NCBI GenBank assembly: GCA_017654935.2
Contig: CM065687.1
Coordinates: 23,882,625 to 23,946,624, forward strand
Length of the DNA: 64,000 nucleotides
Direction of reading: 5' to 3'
Source of the DNA: Phymorhynchus buccinoides
Taxonomy: Eukaryota; Mollusca; Gastropoda; Neogastropoda; Raphitomidae
Under the pieces are notes generated by a model. It saw only the letters and a list, made by a program, of their open reading frames with translations, was not told where the DNA came from and made no database searches. This document shows positions 19,850 to 64,000 of the stretch, in pieces (position 1 is the stretch's first letter; each line of letters starts with the position of its first letter). The translations under genes were made by a program, and so were the position numbers.

Positions 19850-21349
19850 CTATTCATGCTTTTTGTTAAAACAAATACTAACATATTTTGCCACAAATGG
19901 CTGTAGTTCATCTAACATCATCATATCTGATGGAGACTGAACATTTGATTCTAAACTTTGTTTGTCTACATTTACCATCAATTTGTAACGATCTTCTTTA
20001 TACATAACGCAGGTATTCAAAAGGTGGAGCTCATCTTCTATTTCATGACATTTTTGGCAAAGTCTGTTTTCTCTTACAATATTCTCGTGTCTACCAATTT
20101 CGATTTTTAAATTATGAGCACTAATTCTCAATTTACATAGAGCCTGTTTTTGTTGTCTATCCAAAATAGTACTAAAAAGGTACGGTTCTATTCGATATTC
20201 TTTAGTAACATCATTATAAAACCTGAGCCGTGATACTTCTCCCTTTTTTAGTTTCCAAAATGATATGTAACAGTTTTGCATTCTTCGTAATATCGCATGT
20301 TGTAATTTTTTAGCATTGAATGTGAATTGATTATTCCAAACATGCCCAAAGCCAAGTTCAAACATCATTGTTTTGATGAACTTAATCCATGATGTTTGCG
20401 AGCGATCTTGTTGCAACATGTTATCATATGCCTGTCTCAAATATGAATTTTCCTTAGATTCAAGTATATGTATCCAAAAGCCTACAACATTAGCAAATGC
20501 CTTTAAATTAAGGGGAAATCTACCTAATTCTGCTAAAATTGGAAGGCGCATAGCTTTCTTATGTACACCTAATATATATCTACAAAATTTAGCATGTACA
20601 TTTTCATGTGGAAATGTGTTCCCCAAGCATTTTCCAAAGTATTCAAATAAATCAAAACTGTTTTTTGTACTATATGGTAGCCAAATTTCTGAACCATAGA
20701 GTAATATTGGTGAAACCAAGGAATCAAATAGTTGATTGATAATCCTAATATCAATATTTTCTTTTATAAGATATCTTCGTAGATTATGTGCAGCTTTATT
20801 TCCTTGTTTGCTCAGATGTTCTTGAGCTTTATTAAAATTACCATCTTTTTGAAAGATTATACCTAGATATTTATAACTGTCTGTGTTTTCAATAATATTG
20901 TCTCCACACTTAAATGCCATTGGTATAATCGGTTCTGATCGAGAAAATACGACAACCTTTGTTTTTTCTATATTAATATGTAGCCCCCAATTACAACTAT
21001 ACTCATATAGATTATGTAATTGTCTTTGAAGTCCACTCCTTGTTTTTGATAACAATATAACATCGTCTGCATACATCAAGCAGGATACTTTTTCATTTGA
21101 TGTACTGTTTATTGTAGGGGAATCGTTATCATTTATTTTCTCAGGAATGTCATTTACAAATATATTAAAGAGTGTAGGGCTAAGCGTATTACCTTGATGT
21201 ACCCCCTTTTTAATTAGAATGTCCTCAGAAAACCCGTTCTGAGTATTGACTGATATTGAAGCATTAGTATACATGTCTTTAATTATATCAAAACATTTTC
21301 CCCTGATTCCAAGTTTATGCATCTTTAATAAAAGAGCGTCATGCCACAC
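19850..21349 (-). pseudogene. LINE ORF2, C-terminal half (RT palm/thumb and CCHC motif)
   Basis: It continues the RT domain after the frameshift: WHDALLLKMHKLGIRGKCFD, then GVHQGNTLSPTLFNIF and the catalytic YADD in CLMYADDVILLS. Near the end CQKCHEIEDELHLLNTC gives C-x2-C-x7-H-x4-C, the C-terminal zinc-knuckle-like motif common in such LINEs. It is 499 codons from its first Met, ending at a stop near 19850. Apart from the frameshift it shows no internal stop, so it is young. Confidence 0.85.
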
Positions 21350-21365
21350 ATTATCAAATGCTTTT

Positions 21366-23456
21366 TTAAAAATCTACGAAGCAACAATATAGTCTACCAT
21401 TTCTTTCTCTGATGGCATCATCCACAATTTTTTTAAGAATAAAAATGTGATCTGTTGTTCTTGAATTTTGCCTAAAACCACCTTGTTCCTTTGATAGCAG
21501 GTTGTTTGATTCCAAATATGTATTTATTCTGTTGTTTAACACTAGGCAAAATACCTTTCCTAAACAGTTATTAAGAGTTATACCTCTATAATTATTAGCA
21601 TTCATTGGGTCTCCTTGTTTGTAAATTGGAACATTTATACCATTTTTCCACATTGCAGGATACTTTCCTGATGACAAAATGATATTGAATAATTTGACAA
21701 GAATATCTAATGTAAATGGAAGACTTGTTTTAATCATTTCGTTAATTATACCATCTGTCCCTGGTGATTTGTTTGTTTTTATTTTTTTACAAGCTGCCCT
21801 GATTTCACCAACTGTTACTGAATCATTAAAGCAACTGGGTACATTATCTATGTTTTCAACAATCTGTTTTAATTCTTGGTTTACTGATTTTTTTCTTTCT
21901 TCTGAAACATCAGCTTCTTTCCCAATCAGTTGTTCTAAATGATGTATCCATTTTGCAGAACCAATGTTTTTATTATTATCATGACAGGCTTCTTCAGATG
22001 ATTTTAATTCTTTTAATATGCTCCATACCGTATTTGGGTCCTTCTCAAATGCCTCATTAAGGGTATTTACTAAAGAGCTTTTATAGGCTTTCTTTTTCTT
22101 TTTAAGAATCTTTTTATACTTCTTTCGAGATGCATAATATTTTTGACAAAGGTGTCGATTGCTTGGACACCTGTTCAAGGCATTTAATAAAGATTTCATT
22201 TCTTTCTTTAAAGTGTAGCAATCAGTATCAAACCACGTTTTGCCTTTCCTTTTTCTTTGTCTACGTTGTTGCCAATAGTACTTTAAGCTTAGTTTTCCTG
22301 CATTATTAAGAATCTGTGTAAAATCATCAGTGATCTCATCAACCATTTTGGTTGAGCATTGCTGTGCATCATTTATTTGTTTATCTAACTTTATATTGAG
22401 TTCTTGAGCAAGACAACTTACTGAAGGAAGGCTAAATGCCTTATAAAATCGATTACAAGAATTTCCATCCCACTTGAACTTCACATTTTTTTCCATATGA
22501 TCTGTGAACATGTTTGTGTCTTTTAAGTTTTTTAATTTGTCATTATGTTTGAAATTGCTAAAATTTGAATTTAAAAGCTTAGGAAGGTGAAAATTTAATT
22601 CAATTGGACAATGATCAGAAAATTCTGTAAGAGACTTTACCTTCATGTTTATAATGTCTTTTGTCATCTCTTGTGAGCAAGCAAAGTAATCTACTACACT
22701 ACATCCTTTGGGCGTAGAGCATGTGTATCGTCCTTTGAGATCACCTAGTGTTCTCCCGTTTAAGATATACATGTTGTTATCTATGCATAAAGATAGCAGC
22801 TTTCTACCATTCTTTTGTACAATTCTATCCATTGATTTTCTCTGGAAGACAGTTTCAACATTATAATTGTCTACTAAATTATAATGATCGTTACATTCAT
22901 TGTCCATTTGTATATAATCGGGATTGTCCCCAGTTCTGGCATTAAAATCACCACACAAAAGAACTGTTCCTTTTGAGCACAGTTCTGTCACATCCTCTTG
23001 TAATCTGTCCCATATTTTGATGGTTTCCTCCTTTCCAAAAGATGAATGTTCAGGAGGAATATAAGTAGAACCAATGAAAACATGGTCGTTATTCTTATGA
23101 TTTTTTGCCATTTGCAGCCATACTATATCACAATTACTTCTAGGGAGTACTTTAACGTGTTGTCTTAAAGAGTCTTTAATAAACACAGATATCCCACCCG
23201 ATGCATGAGTCGCTTTGTTTCGTTTATGTCGACAAAAATGAATGCCTTTCCCAAATCCTGGAAAAAATATATCTTCAGTACTGGATTTATCCAAATGCGT
23301 TTCTTGTAGAAATACAATGTCGTATTCTACCAATTGTCTAATTATTCTTTCATCATTTAGCTTATTTACTTTAATGCCGTCAATGGTTTCCTTATAGCCT
23401 TTTAGGTTCCATGTTAATATACTATAAAAACTTTTGTTGGAACGTTTCATTAACAA
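21366..23456 (-). pseudogene. LINE ORF2, N-terminal half (APE endonuclease and start of RT)
   Basis: A 696-codon frame. Endonuclease landmarks are TWNLKGYKE near the start, IVFLQETHLD (about residue 50), GDFNAR (about 165) and FSDHCPIELN (about 285), the last holding the catalytic His. RT begins with NNYRGITLNNCLGKVF and KEQGGFRQNSRTTDHI. The frame stops right after LYCCFVDF within a run of T and A (about 21362-21376), where one extra base separates it from the next half. Confidence 0.88.
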
Positions 23457-23662
23457 ATCTTTAAATAATTAAGAAACAGAGAACAGAATGTCTCTGAACT
23501 GAAAAATACAACCCATTTTTAAAAGCAATTACGAACGTTTGGGATAGTTATTTAATTCACACGAATATTATTGTAGATGTGAAGTATATCAAATAAGTAA
23601 TGAAAATGAAGCAAAGTCATTCTACAAAGGATTGTCACATTAGTTGCGGAACAGGTGGTTTC

Positions 23663-24443
23663 CTAATCATAATTATCTGGCCTCCAATGGTAGTTCCTGT
23701 ATCTCGGCCGGTAGTCACCATCTGGAGATCTCCATTGTCCTCTGCCTCCACCATAAGGTCGTTGCCCACGGAAGGTTCTGTTGCCTCGTCCGTATTGTTG
23801 ATTTCTCTGGTCTCTGTTGATTTCATGTTCATCGTCAGAGTAGCGTTCCCGATCATTGAAACGTCGTTCAGGTCGGTTTCTGTAGCGTTGTGGACGATGA
23901 TCATTGAAGCCTTTTTCAGGATGATTTTTGAGATTTCGTCCTTGCTGATAGGATCGGTTTCCTGACTGCATATCACCACGGCTTTGATGGTTTGGGCCAG
24001 AATGACGAAATTCCCTTCTGCTGTCTTTGTAGCTGATCCTCTTTTGATGTTGGTTTTGTTGTTTTCGAGTGGGTGACTGTTTCCAGAACAGCCCGTGCAG
24101 ATGTCTTCCAATATTGCCTGCTAGGATCCCCGTGCCTTTTTTGGTTGGGTGGAAGTCGTCCTTCATGTTTCGATCGTTGGTTCTGAAAGTGTCTTGGGAT
24201 AAGAAGGTAACACTTTTGTCCTCAACAAAATGCGCTTGCACGAGTGCATTGTACAGTTTGCTTTTAGCAATGATGTTTGTATTCCCAGCACAGACTGCGC
24301 CGCTAACAACAACTCGGGTCTTTCTGTGTTTGTCTCTGATTTTCTGGACACAATGAATCAATGTTTTGCTGCTTGTTTCGGCTGACTGCTCCTTCAGATT
24401 GTTGATGCCCACGTGAATAAGAACAGCATCTGGAGAGGAACGA

Positions 24444-24444
<1 letters not shown>
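23663..24444 (-). pseudogene. LINE ORF1 remnant: SGNH-esterase-like part plus RGG-rich tail
   Basis: Reading in from the TG array, the frame shows PDAVLIHVGINNLKEQ, then KTRVVVSGAVCAGN and FHPTKKGTGILAGNIGRHL. This matches the end of an SGNH/GDSL-like fold (G-x-N block and D-x-x-H-like block, here DDFHP). The C-terminal ~120 residues are Arg/Gly/Gln/Asp-rich (YGRGNRTFRGQRPYGGGRG), likely RNA-binding. The N terminus is cut off at the TG array. Esterase-containing ORF1 proteins are known from CR1/L2 LINEs. Confidence 0.65.

Positions 24445-24528
<84 letters not shown>
24445..24528. repeat. (TG)n array truncating LINE ORF1
   Basis: About 42 TG units directly abut the LINE ORF1 frame. Confidence 0.95.
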
Positions 24529-24533
<5 letters not shown>

Positions 24534-24718
24534 TGTGGAGATAATAAATTACACTTATAAATCTACTGTTGCCAGTCAGTTTTTCAAGTTTTGGTTGTCT
24601 GTGTGTGCATATGTGTGTGTGTGTGCGTGCATGCATGTGTGTGCGTGCGTACATGCATATGTGTGTGTGTGTGCGTGTGCGCGCGCGCACGCGCGTGCGT
24701 GCGTGCATGCATGTGTGT

Positions 24719-24845
24719 GTTCTTGGCTTCTTCTTCTGCGTTCCCGGGCCATAAGGCCACAATGGGTACGTATGTGTCCGTTTTCCAATTTCCACAGGTG
24801 TTCTCGTTGCATTCAGGCAACACATTCCGAGTTCGGAGGAGACGC

Positions 24846-24846
<1 letters not shown>
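24719..24846 (-). repeat. Dispersed repeat R2 (GGCCATAAGGCCACAATGGG), copy 1
   Basis: TCTGCGTTCCCGGGCCATAA, CACAATGGGTACGTATGTGT and CATTCCGAGTTCGGAGGAG recur in reverse orientation at 46390-46516. It is a short dispersed element of about 125 bp flanked here by TG/TGCG arrays. Confidence 0.7.
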
Positions 24847-24909
<63 letters not shown>

Positions 24910-24940
24910 GCGCGTGCGTGCGTGTGCGTGTGCGCGTGCA

Positions 24941-25004
<64 letters not shown>

Positions 25005-25018
25005 TGTGTGTGTGTGTG
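24847..25018. repeat. TG / TGCG microsatellite, followed by a C-run
   Basis: A TG array grades into alternating TGCG with CGCG, then a C-homopolymer at about 25031-25046. The alternating purine-pyrimidine sequence could adopt Z-DNA. Confidence 0.9.
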
Positions 25019-25305
25019 TAGTTTTCTTCCCCCCCCCCCCCCCCCCTGTCTGTCTGAATCTCCCTCTCTATACCTCTCTCTGTCTGTCTGACTCTCCCTC
25101 TCTATCCCCAGTCTCTCTGTCTGTCTGCCTCTTCTTCTTCTGCTGTGGTGGTGGCCAGCTTCCTTTGATAGAAGTAAATGCACACACTTTAGGGGGTGAC
25201 CAAAGAAAAAGAAGCAGAAGAGAGAAAGAAAAAAAAGCAAAGGCAAAAATCAGCTATCACACATAGTGTACTTGAATTTACTTGGTTCCAGTAGGAAAAT
25301 GTAAG

Positions 25306-25618
<313 letters not shown>

Positions 25619-25650
25619 TATAATTTAACACTAACGAGAGCCAAAACAGT

Positions 25651-25655
25651 CCAAT
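25651..25655 (+). promoter_or_regulatory. CCAAT box upstream of CFAP54
   Basis: CCAATGGG about 230 bp upstream of the start codon. It is a weak motif by itself, but it lies in the short unique region between the CT array and exon 1. Confidence 0.3.
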
Positions 25656-25753
25656 GGGCCATTATATTATGCTTGTGGTTGTAGTCGGTTTGTGTGATTA
25701 GTTTCTTTGCACCTTCTGAACTTGTCTTGCGCGAAAGTGACCTCCCCTGTATT

Positions 25754-25767
25754 GTCGTTAAGACAAC
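25754..25767 (+). promoter_or_regulatory. X-box-like RFX site upstream of CFAP54
   Basis: GTCGTTAAGACAAC matches the ciliary X-box consensus GTHNYY-AT-RRNAAC at every specified half-site base; only the two-base spacer is AA instead of AT. It is 116 bp from the ATG, in the usual window for RFX control of ciliary genes. Confidence 0.6.
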
Positions 25768-25882
25768 CGCCTTAACTTGCATGGCGTCTGCGGGGAATTT
25801 TAGAAGAATGAAAAACCGAGTTTGAAACTGACGTAAAACAGTAAAAATTACCAGAAGGTCGCTGCAGAAAACACAGATCACC

Positions 25883-64000
<38,118 letters not shown>

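Larger units (their letters stand above)
19759..24444 (-). mobile_element. Nearly complete APE-type LINE, minus strand
   Basis: It contains ORF1 (23663-24444, 5' truncated) and ORF2 split into two frames (23456-21366 and 21349-19850). The 3' end carries short GAACATTT tandem octamers, like the terminal microsatellites of CR1/L2-type LINEs. The element is bounded by TG arrays on both sides, so no clean target-site duplication is visible. The esterase-type ORF1 also suggests CR1/L2-like ancestry, but the clade is not settled here. Confidence 0.85.

Noticed and set aside
23600..23965. Plus-strand ORF opposite the LINE ORF1
   Set aside because: A shadow of the RGG-rich minus-strand frame.
24448..25266. 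Long ORFs of [12 protein letters not shown] type on both strands
   Set aside because: They translate TG/TGCG arrays; all six frames are open because the repeat has no stop codons.

Overview
This is animal nuclear DNA: intron-rich genes with GT-AG splice sites, GC-rich exons in AT-rich introns, very long dinucleotide arrays, LINEs, a tRNA-derived SINE and many short inverted-repeat transposons. The gene and repeat style fits a lophotrochozoan, most likely a gastropod mollusc. That species guess is inference; no single sequence fixes it.

Two protein-coding genes diverge from a central intergenic region. On the minus strand, from about 11.8 kb leftwards and off the left edge, lies a GTSE1-like gene (G2/S-phase-expressed microtubule and mitosis factor). 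Eleven coding exons with fully consistent splice phases give 624 codons before the edge. On the plus strand, from 25,883 to the right edge, lies the N-terminal third of CFAP54, a very large protein of the C1d projection of the ciliary central pair. Twenty-four exons in phase give about 1,071 codons. An X-box-like RFX site lies 116 bp upstream of its start codon, as expected for a ciliary gene.

Between the genes (about 11.8-25.6 kb) are a tandem array built on a GTGACGGTTGTGAC-type motif, a TATA-containing promoter-like sequence with no recognised gene, degraded transposon pieces, and one nearly complete APE-type LINE on the minus strand. The LINE has an SGNH/RGG-type ORF1 truncated at its 5' side and an endonuclease-RT ORF2 broken by one base. 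TG arrays bound it on both sides.

The introns hold several MITE families, some nested in each other, plus LINE tails, a SINE and large minisatellites (81 bp, 24 bp and 28 bp units).

The most unusual feature is a recurring architecture. In both genes, tandem duplications repeatedly span an exon/intron boundary, so that partial exon copies carrying a splice donor or acceptor are stacked inside the neighbouring intron. The clearest case is CFAP54 exon 6: six copies of its last 66 bp, each open in frame, each preceded by TTAG and followed by GT. Similar cases occur at CFAP54 exons 12, 15, 18 and the exon-25 region, and at GTSE1 exon 7. One duplication lies wholly inside coding sequence (GTSE1 exon 9). 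All exon models were assembled by eye from reading frames, splice motifs and remembered family similarity; no alignment was run.
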